In this document: in pieces, positions 11,056-17,902 of the stretch | Layout of the letters: each line of letters starts with the position of its first letter | Numbering within the stretch: position 1 is the stretch's first letter | From: Pontivivens marinum | GTDB lineage: Bacteria > Pseudomonadota > Alphaproteobacteria > Rhodobacterales > Rhodobacteraceae | DNA: 64,000 nt | Reading direction: 5' to 3' | Assembly (NCBI RefSeq): GCF_900231835.1 | Contig: NZ_OCTN01000001.1 | Span: 806,001-870,000, forward strand | The notes under the pieces: model-generated | What the model was told of the DNA's origin: nothing | Seen by the model: the letters and a program-made list of their open reading frames with translations, nothing else | Database searches by the model: none | Position numbers and translations under genes: made by a program

Positions 11056-11904
11056 ATGATTGACGACGCCCCGATGGATCTGAACCCCCGCGACCTGAGC
11101 TATAGCGCAATTGCCAAGGGGCGGTTGGGGCGGCTGACCATTCGCACACTGGAAAACCTGACGGGACGCCCGCAGGTTCTGATGCGGCTGCGCCCATTGG
11201 CAGACCGCATCGCGCAGGGGCAACCGATCTGGGACGCGCTGTGGGATGTGTTTGACCTGAAACTCAACAGGATCGGGCCGCCCTTGCCCGCAACCGGCCC
11301 GCTGCTGGTCATTGCAAACCATCCCTACGGCCTGCTGGACAGTTTGGCGCTGTGCAAAATGCTCAGCGAAACCGGCCAACCGTTCAAGATTGTCGCGAAC
11401 GAGGTTTATGGCCGCGCAGGGCCGATTGCCGATTACATCCTGCCGATCAGCTTTGACAGCGGACGTGAGGCGGCGCGCAGAAACCTGCAAACCCGCCGCG
11501 CCGCGCTGGCTGCCCTGAACGCCGGACAGATCGTGGCGATGTTTCCCGCAGGGGCAACCGCCTGCCCCCCGCGCCCGTTTCAACGGCCGCATGAATGCCC
11601 GTGGAGCAGCTTTACCGCCCGCATCGCCATGGAAAGCGGCGCGCCAATTGCGCCGATCTGTTTCCCGACGCAGTCCCGCCCGTTCTTTGACAATGTGGGA
11701 TTCGTGCATCCGACCCTACGCAATGGATTGCAGATCAACGGGTTTTATCAGCGGATCGGATCGCAGGTGGATGCCTATACCGCCGCGCCCTTTACCGTGG
11801 AACAGGCGATAACCGCCACCGATGCAACGGCGGCGATGCGCCGGAAAGTGCTAACGCTCGGACCGGACAAAACCGATCCGAGCGTCGAAGGCGCGCAATT
11901 CTGA
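11056..11904 (+). CDS. Lysophospholipid acyltransferase family protein (PlsC-like)
   Basis: A 282-residue glycerolipid acyltransferase-like protein, probably peripheral at the inner membrane. The catalytic block I is 'ANHPYGLLDS', with five residues between His and Asp. This resembles the 'HPxGxxD' variant of hemolysin-like acyltransferases rather than the HX4D of PlsC. Block III is 'MFPAGATACPPRP', where classical enzymes have 'FPEG', and a block IV-like segment is 'APIAPICFP'. The start is ATG 11056 ('MIDDAPMDLN'); ATG 11074 is an alternative. Lipid substrate unknown. It is co-oriented with gcvP 40 bases upstream. Confidence 0.75.
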   Translation: MIDDAPMDLNPRDLSYSAIAKGRLGRLTIRTLENLTGRPQVLMRLRPLADRIAQGQPIWDALWDVFDLKLNRIGPPLPATGPLLVIANHPYGLLDSLALCKMLSETGQPFKIVANEVYGRAGPIADYILPISFDSGREAARRNLQTRRAALAALNAGQIVAMFPAGATACPPRPFQRPHECPWSSFTARIAMESGAPIAPICFPTQSRPFFDNVGFVHPTLRNGLQINGFYQRIGSQVDAYTAAPFTVEQAITATDATAAMRRKVLTLGPDKTDPSVEGAQF

Positions 11905-11908
11905 GCGC

Positions 11909-12457
11909 TTAGTGGTCGTGGGCGGCCTCATGCCCGTCGCCATGCTCCATATCCCCATGATCCATGGTGTCGTGATCCATCTCACCGTGGTCCATATCGT
12001 GGCCCTGCGCGGCGGCCCCTTGGCGCATCTCTGCCTCGAAGTTCAGAACAACCTCACCTGCATTTTCGAATAGCAGGGTGATCTGGCGCTCCTCACCCAT
12101 GGGCAGACCTGTCTCCAGCCCCATCAGCATCAGGTGATAGTCACCGGGTGCGAAGCTGACGCTGCCGCCCGCTGGGATTACGACGCCATTGGTCTGTTCC
12201 TGCATACGGTTCACGCCATCCTGCATGACGGTTTCGTGCACCTGAACCATGGCGAAATCGGTGCTGGCGGACAGCAGGCGCTCATCCGTGTCGCCGTGGT
12301 TGTGAACGGTAAAGAACCCGCCAGTGGCCCGTGCAACCGAAGTTGTCGCGCGCATCCACGTATCGGTGATCATCAGATCGCCGACGGTCACGTCCTCAGC
12401 CATAGCGGGCAGCGAGAAGGCAGCGATCATTGCAGTCAGTGTAAGTGTCTTGAACAT
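11909..12457 (-). CDS. Periplasmic copper chaperone, PCu(A)C domain, with His/Met-rich tail
   Basis: A 182-residue protein with a signal peptide ('MFKTLTLTAMIAAFSLPAMA') and a PCu(A)C fold. The Cu(I) ligand set is visible: His in 'FTVHNHG', Met in 'DFAMVQVHETVMQ' and the His-x-Met of 'YHLMLMGL'. The last 30 residues are a repeat of His, Met and Asp (HDMDHGEMDHDTMDHGDMEH) that would bind more metal. The family loads copper into cytochrome oxidase CuA or CuB. It lies 57 bases downstream of a small secreted Cys protein on the same strand, probably one transcript. Confidence 0.9.
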   Translation of the reverse strand: MFKTLTLTAMIAAFSLPAMAEDVTVGDLMITDTWMRATTSVARATGGFFTVHNHGDTDERLLSASTDFAMVQVHETVMQDGVNRMQEQTNGVVIPAGGSVSFAPGDYHLMLMGLETGLPMGEERQITLLFENAGEVVLNFEAEMRQGAAAQGHDMDHGEMDHDTMDHGDMEHGDGHEAAHDH

Positions 12458-12514
12458 GGGAAACCCCTATAGAAATCGTGTTTGGATGCACCAAGCGGTG
12501 CGTGAACGGCGATT

Positions 12515-12871
12515 TCAGGCGGGTGGCGCGCGCGGGGCCGCGTCGAATATCCGCGCGATGTCATGTCCGATGATAGGCGTCGTAATCCGCCGCTCAACCC
12601 GATGCCATGCGACAGTTCCAACAGGACCGGCAATATCGGGGCAATCTATCGCGTGCACGATCCGGCAGGCGGTGCATTCCTCGGCGAAGTGAACCGGCGC
12701 ATCATCCTGCGGCACGGCAAGGCATAAAACAGCCACAGTCCCATCAGGGGCCAGCACAATCGGCCCCGTACGCACAGGCGTCTCATGGGCATAAGCCAGC
12801 AAGGACAGCGCAACCGTCAGCAATCCGGCCAACAGGTAATTTAGCTGCGATTTGAACAGGCCCTTGAACAT
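12515..12871 (-). CDS. Small secreted/membrane-anchored hypothetical protein (DUF2946-like context)
   Basis: 118 residues with an N-terminal hydrophobic segment ('YLLAGLLTVALSLLAYA', residues about 9-26) followed by a soluble domain with Cys in 'VLCLAV', 'ECTACRIVHAIDC'. The CxxC plus nearby His and Cys suggest metal or redox chemistry. Gene order (this gene, then PCu(A)C) resembles copper-handling pairs in alphaproteobacteria. ATG 12871 ('MFKGLFKSQ') is chosen because the 17 preceding codons are not signal-like. I do not recognise the family with certainty. Confidence 0.6.
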   Translation of the reverse strand: MFKGLFKSQLNYLLAGLLTVALSLLAYAHETPVRTGPIVLAPDGTVAVLCLAVPQDDAPVHFAEECTACRIVHAIDCPDIAGPVGTVAWHRVERRITTPIIGHDIARIFDAAPRAPPA

Positions 12872-12896
12872 AGTGCAGATGTGAAGCACGTGACGC

Positions 12897-12913
12897 TGTA
12901 CATCAAGTGTACA
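12897..12913. promoter_or_regulatory. Palindromic operator candidate in the divergent copper/AI-2E region
   Basis: TGTACA-N5-TGTACA, 26 bases upstream of the small secreted Cys protein and 66 bases upstream of the divergent transporter gene. Each half is itself palindromic. The regulator is unknown and no regulator gene is adjacent. Confidence 0.45.
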
Positions 12914-12978
12914 AATTGCCACTGGGAACTAAGCTCCTGCAACGGCGTTGATATCCCGTCCTTCTTATATAGCGAGCC

Positions 12979-14100
12979 ATGATGCCCGAACAGACTAGGC
13001 ACAATTCTGCATTTCCCGAAATGCCCTCTCACGATTCGCGTGCAGCCCTGTTGATGAGCTATATGTCGCGCATCGCGATCATTGGCATTTTCGTGATCGC
13101 GCTGCTGGTCGGGATGAAGGCAACCTACTTTGTTTTCGCGCCGATCTTCCTCGGCGTGACCTTCGCGCTGGTCCTGGGCCCTGTTGCATCGAAATTGGAG
13201 CGTAACGGCATTCCCGGGCCACTAGCCGCAGGGGCCATGACCCTGCTCGTCCTGATCGGGATTGGCGCCTTTGCCACCGGTATCGTACTCCCGATCAATG
13301 ACTGGATCGAACGGTCCCCCGACATCTGGCAACGGCTAGAGCGTTTGGGATGGACATTTCAGGCCCACATACAAGAGTTCGAGGATGCGGCCGGCGATAT
13401 CTCCGAGGCGATTGGCGCAAACACCAGTTCAGCAGGACAAGGTATTGATCCGCTCAGCTCAATCCTGCCTGCACTGCGACTGGCCCCGACACTTATCGGG
13501 CAATTCGTCATCTTTATCGGCGCGGTCTATTTCTTCCTCGCGACACGACACCAGATCCGCGATTTCATGCTGTCCTTTTGCATGTCACGGCGCGCCCGCT
13601 GGCGGGTGGCCCGCATCTTCCGCGATATCGAGGGGGGCATGTCGCATTATTTCGGCACCATCGCCGCAATCAACGTGGTGTTCGGGCTGGCTGTCGGGCT
13701 GCTGACCTGGATGTTCGGAATGCCGACGCCCTATGTCTGGGGTGGATTGGCGGCGGCGCTAAACTTCGTGCCGTATATCGGACCTGCACTGATGGCTGCG
13801 ATCCTGTTTTCCATCGGGCTGTTAGTATTCGACGCGATGCAAACGGCGGTCCTGCTGGCGGCATGTTTTGTCACACTGAATTTGATGGAGGGACAGTTCG
13901 CAACACCGTCCATCGTCGGGCGCGCCTTGGTGCTGAACCCGTTTCTGGTATTCTGCACGCTGACATTCTGCCTGTGGCTGTGGGGCGCGCCCGGGGCGTT
14001 TCTGGCTGTACCATTCCTGTTGAGCGCCAAGGTCGTGGTCTATCACCTGCGCCCCGGCCGTGCGGGCGTGTTAGCGACGCACAGACCGTCCGATTTGTGA
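12979..14100 (+). CDS. AI-2E family transporter (PerM/YdiK-like)
   Basis: A 373-residue polytopic inner-membrane protein. Paired helices lie at about residues 28-60 and 70-100, a soluble stretch at 105-165, then further helices at about 170-190, 225-250, 255-310 and 320-350. The C-terminal half has the family pattern 'YFGTIAAINVVFGLAVGLLTWMFG' and 'LAAALNFVPYIGPALMA'. Members export small molecules or act as Na+/H+ antiporters; the substrate here is unknown. The start is ATG 12979; ATG 12982 is equally possible. Its end overlaps the convergent holin-like gene by 30 bases. Confidence 0.85.
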   Translation: MMPEQTRHNSAFPEMPSHDSRAALLMSYMSRIAIIGIFVIALLVGMKATYFVFAPIFLGVTFALVLGPVASKLERNGIPGPLAAGAMTLLVLIGIGAFATGIVLPINDWIERSPDIWQRLERLGWTFQAHIQEFEDAAGDISEAIGANTSSAGQGIDPLSSILPALRLAPTLIGQFVIFIGAVYFFLATRHQIRDFMLSFCMSRRARWRVARIFRDIEGGMSHYFGTIAAINVVFGLAVGLLTWMFGMPTPYVWGGLAAALNFVPYIGPALMAAILFSIGLLVFDAMQTAVLLAACFVTLNLMEGQFATPSIVGRALVLNPFLVFCTLTFCLWLWGAPGAFLAVPFLLSAKVVVYHLRPGRAGVLATHRPSDL

Positions 14101-14427
14101 CCCTGCTGCAAATGCCGCGATCAGATCATCCGTAATGCTGGCCGGTTGGGGCGGCGCAACAGGCGCTGGTGTTGGGGTTGCCTGAACCTTAGCGGGCCTT
14201 GATGGACGGGCCAGCAGCAGGACGATCAGCCCCATCGCAGCAAAGGCGGCTGCAAAAACCAGATTGGTGGACATCGCACCGATCTGGGGTGCCAGCCATA
14301 ACCACCCCGCCGACAGCGCGAAGCCAAAGGCGACCAGCAAAAATACCGAAGATACGGCGGACATCACTGCCCGCCGCACCTTCAGCTCGACTATCGCGGT
14401 AATCCGCGCAATCATTGCATGAGGCAT
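14071..14427 (-). CDS. Holin-superfamily-like membrane protein (YqjE-type)
   Basis: 118 residues with two predicted membrane helices at about 23-47 and 53-73, and a Pro/Ala-rich cytoplasmic tail ('TPTPAPVAPPQP'). It starts four bases after the DUF883 gene, as in the enterobacterial yqjD-yqjE cassette, where these proteins associate with the inner membrane and, for YqjD, with stationary-phase ribosomes. Assignment rests on membrane topology and gene order rather than clear sequence motifs. Confidence 0.6.
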   Translation of the reverse strand: MPHAMIARITAIVELKVRRAVMSAVSSVFLLVAFGFALSAGWLWLAPQIGAMSTNLVFAAAFAAMGLIVLLLARPSRPAKVQATPTPAPVAPPQPASITDDLIAAFAAGSQIGRSVRR

Positions 14428-14430
14428 CGG

Positions 14431-14754
14431 TTACTTCCGCGCAGTCAGCAGGCCGAACAGCACGCCAACACCGGCGGCTACCGCCAGTGAGGTCATAGGC
14501 CGTTCACGCACTGTACGCTCTGCTTCGCCACTCAGACGCTCCACCTCGGAACCGGCATAGTCCATCGCGTCCTTACCACGGGCACGCAGGGCTGCGGCCT
14601 GCTGCTCAACTTCACCTTTGGTTGCGCTGACCTTTTGCTTGCCCAGCGATGTCATGGTGTCAGTCAATGCGGCGATATCTGCCTTTAGTGCTTCAACTTG
14701 CTGTTGCAGTTCTGCGGTTGTTGCTTCTGTCGGCTTTGTGGTTGCTTGTGCCAT
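14431..14754 (-). CDS. DUF883 (YqjD/ElaB-like) C-tail-anchored protein
   Basis: 107 residues. A long coiled-coil-like N-terminal region ('ELQQQVEALKADIAALTDTM') leads to the family's C-terminal block 'VRERPMTSLAVAAGVGVLFGLL', one membrane helix ending in 'TARK'. The start at ATG 14754 is supported by AGGAG eight bases upstream; a frame extension to 14802 lacks this. In E. coli relatives bind ribosomes and the inner membrane in stationary phase. It forms a two-gene unit with the downstream holin-like gene. Confidence 0.85.
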   Translation of the reverse strand: MAQATTKPTEATTAELQQQVEALKADIAALTDTMTSLGKQKVSATKGEVEQQAAALRARGKDAMDYAGSEVERLSGEAERTVRERPMTSLAVAAGVGVLFGLLTARK

Positions 14755-14868
14755 TAGGTCATCTCCTGAAATTAATAATTCAATTACAGGGACAACGCGC
14801 AATGTGTTGGTGGGTTCCGTATCAGTCGACCTAATGTCGAACGGATTTCCAAAAATAAGGAGGTGTTG

Positions 14869-14945
14869 TGGTGGCGGGGGGGAGACTTGAACTCCCGACC
14901 TCGCGATTATGAGTCGCGCGCTCTAACCAGCTGAGCTACCCAGCC
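14869..14945 (-). tRNA. tRNA-Met (anticodon CAT, elongator type)
   Basis: All stems can be drawn on the minus strand: acceptor GGCTGGG/CCCCGCC, D-stem GCTC/GAGC, anticodon stem CGCGA/TCGCG with loop CTCATAA, T-stem GGGAG/CTCCC with loop TTCAAGT, and encoded CCA. The anticodon CAT is at 14909-14911. The acceptor stem has a U4:C69 mismatch (bases 14942 and 14876). The 7-bp acceptor stem and A73 fit elongator Met; tRNA-Ile2 (lysidine-modified CAT) cannot be fully excluded. Confidence 0.9.
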
Positions 14946-14963
14946 ACAACGGAGGCTCAATTA

Positions 14964-14981
14964 GCCCCCTGCGCGGGGGGC
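14964..14981 (-). terminator. Short hairpin between hypothetical gene and tRNA-Met
   Basis: A 6-bp all-GC stem (GCCCCC/GGGGGC) with a 6-base loop, 11 bases beyond the stop of the 103-residue hypothetical. No real T-tract follows on the minus strand. It could end that gene's transcript or be read through into the tRNA. Confidence 0.35.
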
Positions 14982-14991
14982 GTCAAGCGGC

Positions 14992-15303
14992 TTACTGAAG
15001 CTTTTTGCGCATTTGTGCAGATAATCGGTTTAAAGCGGCAAAATCGGCCGAACCTTCCATCACCGCTTCACCCAATGCGGTGGCATCCTCCAGCACCTCG
15101 ATCGAGGCAGCGCCCCAGATGGGTGCCTCAACCGCACCGCGCCATGGCTGACGACCGGCGGCGTCTAACAGGATACGGGCAAAGCATTCGGGGCTGTCAA
15201 CGCTCCACCCACGGCGGGCGGATGCGCGCGGCATACGGCGGGCAACCATATCGGCCCACATGCCACGCAGCGACGATTCACGCGGATCATCCAGCACGCT
15301 CAT
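14992..15303 (-). CDS. Conserved hypothetical protein, 103 residues
   Basis: A soluble, mostly helical protein rich in Arg and Ala ('RRMPRASARRGWSVDSPECFARILLDAA') with a conserved-looking 'QPWRGAVEAPIWG' segment and a C terminus ending 'LSAQMRKKLQ'. There is no signal peptide, membrane segment or known motif. Codon usage resembles the neighbours. It lies just upstream of tRNA-Met on the same strand. I do not recognise a function. Confidence 0.6.
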   Translation of the reverse strand: MSVLDDPRESSLRGMWADMVARRMPRASARRGWSVDSPECFARILLDAAGRQPWRGAVEAPIWGAASIEVLEDATALGEAVMEGSADFAALNRLSAQMRKKLQ

Positions 15304-15428
15304 ACCCGCACCCCGCCATTAGGGGATATCAACTCTCGATTACACCAAACACACATGGCTTCGCCCTCTGCAACGACAGGCGTTACAGATGGGATTTTTT
15401 GCTCAATAAAACAGAGGTAGCGGGTGCG

Positions 15429-16223
15429 TTATTTTGTACCCCAATCGGGTTTACGCCGGTCAAAGAAGGCGGCGACGCCCTCATGCGCCTCGGGCGTTTC
15501 CCATGTATCGGCCAGACGGCTGATCGTGTCATCAATCACCGCCGCATCAATACGGGGACCAAGAGCACGGGCCAGCGCCTTGGCAGCCGCCACAGCCGCA
15601 GGGGCGGCCGCCAGATAGGGAACCACCTCCGCCTCGACCCGCGCATCCAGTTCCGCCGCAGGAACGGCATCCGCGGCCATATCCAGCCGCACGGCCTCCG
15701 CCGCGTCAAACAGGCGGGCGGACATAAACACGCGCCGCGCCTTACCCTCACCCATACGGGCCAAAACATAGGGGGAGATCGTTGCGGGGATCAGCCCCAA
15801 CCGCACCTCGGTCAGGCCAAAGCGGGCATCGTCCTGCGCAATCGCCACGTCGCAGACCGACATCATACCGATACCGCCACCGAAGGCTTGCCCGTTGATC
15901 CGCCCGATCAGCGGCTTGGGCAAGGTATTCAGCCCATCCAACATTTCCGCCAGCAAGCGTGCCTCAGCCATGCGGGTCGTACGGTCGGCGTCAAATTGTT
16001 GGCGCATCCACTCCAGATCTCCACCGGCGCAGAAGCTACGCCCCTCACCGGTCAGGATCACCACCCGCACGGCAGGATCTGCGCCCAGCATGGCGGCGGC
16101 CTGTGTCAGCTCATCAATCATCACGGCGGACAGGGCATTATGCTTTTCTGGCCGGTTGAGGGTCAGCGTCGCGACGCCGCGCGCATCTGTGCTCACTGTG
16201 ATCGCGTTGAAATCGGTAGGCAT
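15429..16223 (-). CDS. liuC: Enoyl-CoA hydratase/isomerase family protein, probable methylglutaconyl-CoA hydratase
   Basis: 264 residues with the crotonase fold: oxyanion-hole segments 'ALSAVMIDEL' and 'GRSFCAGGDLEWM', then 'INGQAFGGGIGMMSVCDVAIAQDDARFGLTEVRLGLIPATI' across the active site, including the catalytic Glu region. Because it sits in the isovalerate cluster, I infer that it hydrates 3-methylglutaconyl-CoA to HMG-CoA. The fold alone would also fit other enoyl-CoA hydratases. It is the last gene of the minus-strand cluster, ten bases after an unknown secreted-protein gene. Confidence 0.85.
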   Translation of the reverse strand: MPTDFNAITVSTDARGVATLTLNRPEKHNALSAVMIDELTQAAAMLGADPAVRVVILTGEGRSFCAGGDLEWMRQQFDADRTTRMAEARLLAEMLDGLNTLPKPLIGRINGQAFGGGIGMMSVCDVAIAQDDARFGLTEVRLGLIPATISPYVLARMGEGKARRVFMSARLFDAAEAVRLDMAADAVPAAELDARVEAEVVPYLAAAPAAVAAAKALARALGPRIDAAVIDDTISRLADTWETPEAHEGVAAFFDRRKPDWGTK

Positions 16224-16233
16224 GTTCTATTCC

Positions 16234-17001
16234 TTAATTGGCACAGGCTGGCAGCGACTGCCCCCGCAGACGGGCCAACCCCTCGACGCTCATCATGGCG
16301 CGGGTGCTGTCATTCCAGATATCCTCGGGGATCAGCGTAGTGATGGGTGAGCCCAACTGCATCAGCCCCGCATGACCACCAATCGCGACGACGATCTGCT
16401 GCAGGCATTGCGCCCCACAATCCGCGCCACAAACGGCACGGGGCAGAACCGCGTCAGGATTGGTGGATAGGTTCATCGCACTAACATCCGGCAGATCAGG
16501 CGCATTCGGCGCACGCCCTGCCACGACCGCAGCCATATGCGGCACGCCGGTTAGCGAGGCCGCGACCAGATCGAAATATTCACGCTTGGCCTGCGCGCGC
16601 AATGCCTCACGCGCCAGTCGTGTTTCGCCCATGGCGTCCAAACCGAGGACCGTTTCGGGCGCGGTCCGCACCGAATCCAGATCGCGGATCAGCTCGGGCA
16701 ATGCCCCCTGCAAACCGTCCAGCCACGAGGTGCCGGACAAACCCACAGGCGCACGGAACAGGGCAATCCGCTGCGCGCGATCCAGTGCGGCAACACCACC
16801 GTCGCCATGCAGCTCACCCATATGCTCCACCGTGCCAAGGAACAGCCGCGCATCGACATCCCCAGCCGCCGCCGCATCCGCTATCAGCTGCAAGGCCGGC
16901 AGGTCATGTCCGCCCAGCCATTGGGTCAAGGCATCCTCGAACGGTGTCGCCTGCGCTGCTGCGCCCTGCACCATCAAACAAACGAGGATTGCCCTGATCA
17001 C
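16234..17001 (-). CDS. Secreted protein of unknown function, family A member 1
   Basis: 255 residues with a signal peptide ('MIRAILVCLMVQGAAAQA'), a helical Sel1-like stretch ('AAAAGDVDARLFLG', about 43-56), the motif 'GLSGTSWL' (87-94) and a Cys cluster 'CGADCGAQC' followed by 'IGG...SPITTLIPED' near the C terminus. The same motifs occur in the same order in the 350-residue protein at 37833-38885, so the two are paralogues. The start GTG 17001 has GGGAGG just upstream inside the HMG-CoA lyase gene, whose stop is at 17003, so translation is probably coupled. Function unknown; the signal peptide puts it in the periplasm. Confidence 0.7.
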   Translation of the reverse strand: MIRAILVCLMVQGAAAQATPFEDALTQWLGGHDLPALQLIADAAAAGDVDARLFLGTVEHMGELHGDGGVAALDRAQRIALFRAPVGLSGTSWLDGLQGALPELIRDLDSVRTAPETVLGLDAMGETRLAREALRAQAKREYFDLVAASLTGVPHMAAVVAGRAPNAPDLPDVSAMNLSTNPDAVLPRAVCGADCGAQCLQQIVVAIGGHAGLMQLGSPITTLIPEDIWNDSTRAMMSVEGLARLRGQSLPACAN

Positions 17002-17002
17002 C

Positions 17003-17860
17003 TTAACCTCCCGCAACCAAACTGCGCGCAAATGCTGCGGCCTTTGCCAAGGCCACCGGATCAACGCCGGTTTCATAGCCAAGCGCACTCAGCCGCTCGA
17101 CCACTGCCTCCGTCGCGACATTACCTGACGCGCCCGGCGCATAGGGACAGCCGCCCAGACCACCGACCGCCGCATCAAAGGTGCGCAAACCCAGCGCCAG
17201 CGACGCCTCGATATTGTCGAGCGCGGCACCCTTTGTATCATGAAAATGCCCCGCCAATTGCGCCGCGGGAACCGCGCTGAGCACCGCATCCAGCATTAGG
17301 GTCGTGGTCCGCGGGGTGGCATGACCGATTGTGTCGCCCAGCGAGACCTCGTAACAGCCCATCCGCATCAGCGCCTCAGCCATAAAGGCCGTGTTATGCG
17401 GCGGCACGGGACCGTCAAAGGGGCAATCGGTGACGCAGGAAACATAACCGCGCAGCTTTACCCCCGCATCCAGTGCCGCCTGTGCGACGGGGCGCAACCG
17501 GTCCAGACTCTCAGCCATGGTGGCGTTGATATTCGCCTTGGAAAACCCCTCGGACGCGGAAACGAAGATCGCGACTTCATCCGCCTTGGCCGCCACTGCC
17601 CCCTCAAGCCCGCGCATATTCGGGGTCAGCGCGGCGTAACGAACACCGGCACGCCGGTCGATCCCTGCCATAACCTGCGCCGCATCCGCCATTTGCGGAA
17701 CCCATTTGGGACTGACAAAGCTGGCCGCCTCGATCCGCGTCAAACCGGCATCTGATAGCAGGCCCACCAGTTTGATTTTATCTGCTGTGGCGATCTGGGT
17801 CTTTTCGTTTTGCAGCCCGTCGCGAGGGCCAACTTCGAACAGGGTAACGTGCTCAGCCAT
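17003..17860 (-). CDS. mvaB: Hydroxymethylglutaryl-CoA lyase
   Basis: A 285-residue TIM-barrel enzyme splitting HMG-CoA into acetyl-CoA and acetoacetate, the last step of leucine degradation. Visible are the N-terminal metal/substrate motif 'FEVGPRDGLQNEK', the barrel metal ligands 'GHFHDTKGAALDN', and the lyase signature 'GGCPYAPGASGNVATE' with the catalytic Cys. The start ATG 17860 has GGAGG four bases upstream, and that GGAGG lies inside intergenic repeat copy 3. Confidence 0.95.
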   Translation of the reverse strand: MAEHVTLFEVGPRDGLQNEKTQIATADKIKLVGLLSDAGLTRIEAASFVSPKWVPQMADAAQVMAGIDRRAGVRYAALTPNMRGLEGAVAAKADEVAIFVSASEGFSKANINATMAESLDRLRPVAQAALDAGVKLRGYVSCVTDCPFDGPVPPHNTAFMAEALMRMGCYEVSLGDTIGHATPRTTTLMLDAVLSAVPAAQLAGHFHDTKGAALDNIEASLALGLRTFDAAVGGLGGCPYAPGASGNVATEAVVERLSALGYETGVDPVALAKAAAFARSLVAGG

Positions 17861-17863
17861 GGT

Positions 17864-17897
17864 GCCTCCGGCGGGGATATTTGGGTGAATGCGATGG
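17864..17897 (+). repeat. Intergenic repeat, copy 3, containing the mvaB ribosome-binding site
   Basis: A 34-base element starting GCCTCCGGCGGGGATATTT and ending GAATGCGATGG, filling almost the whole gap between mccA and mvaB. Read on the coding (minus) strand its end is CCGGAGGC, which supplies the Shine-Dalgarno site of mvaB. Confidence 0.7.
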
Positions 17898-17902
17898 CAC
17901 GA

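Noticed and set aside
15015-16340. A 441-codon plus-strand frame opposite the crotonase gene
   Set aside because: The crotonase on the minus strand has all family motifs; this frame has none and is Arg/His/Gly-rich.
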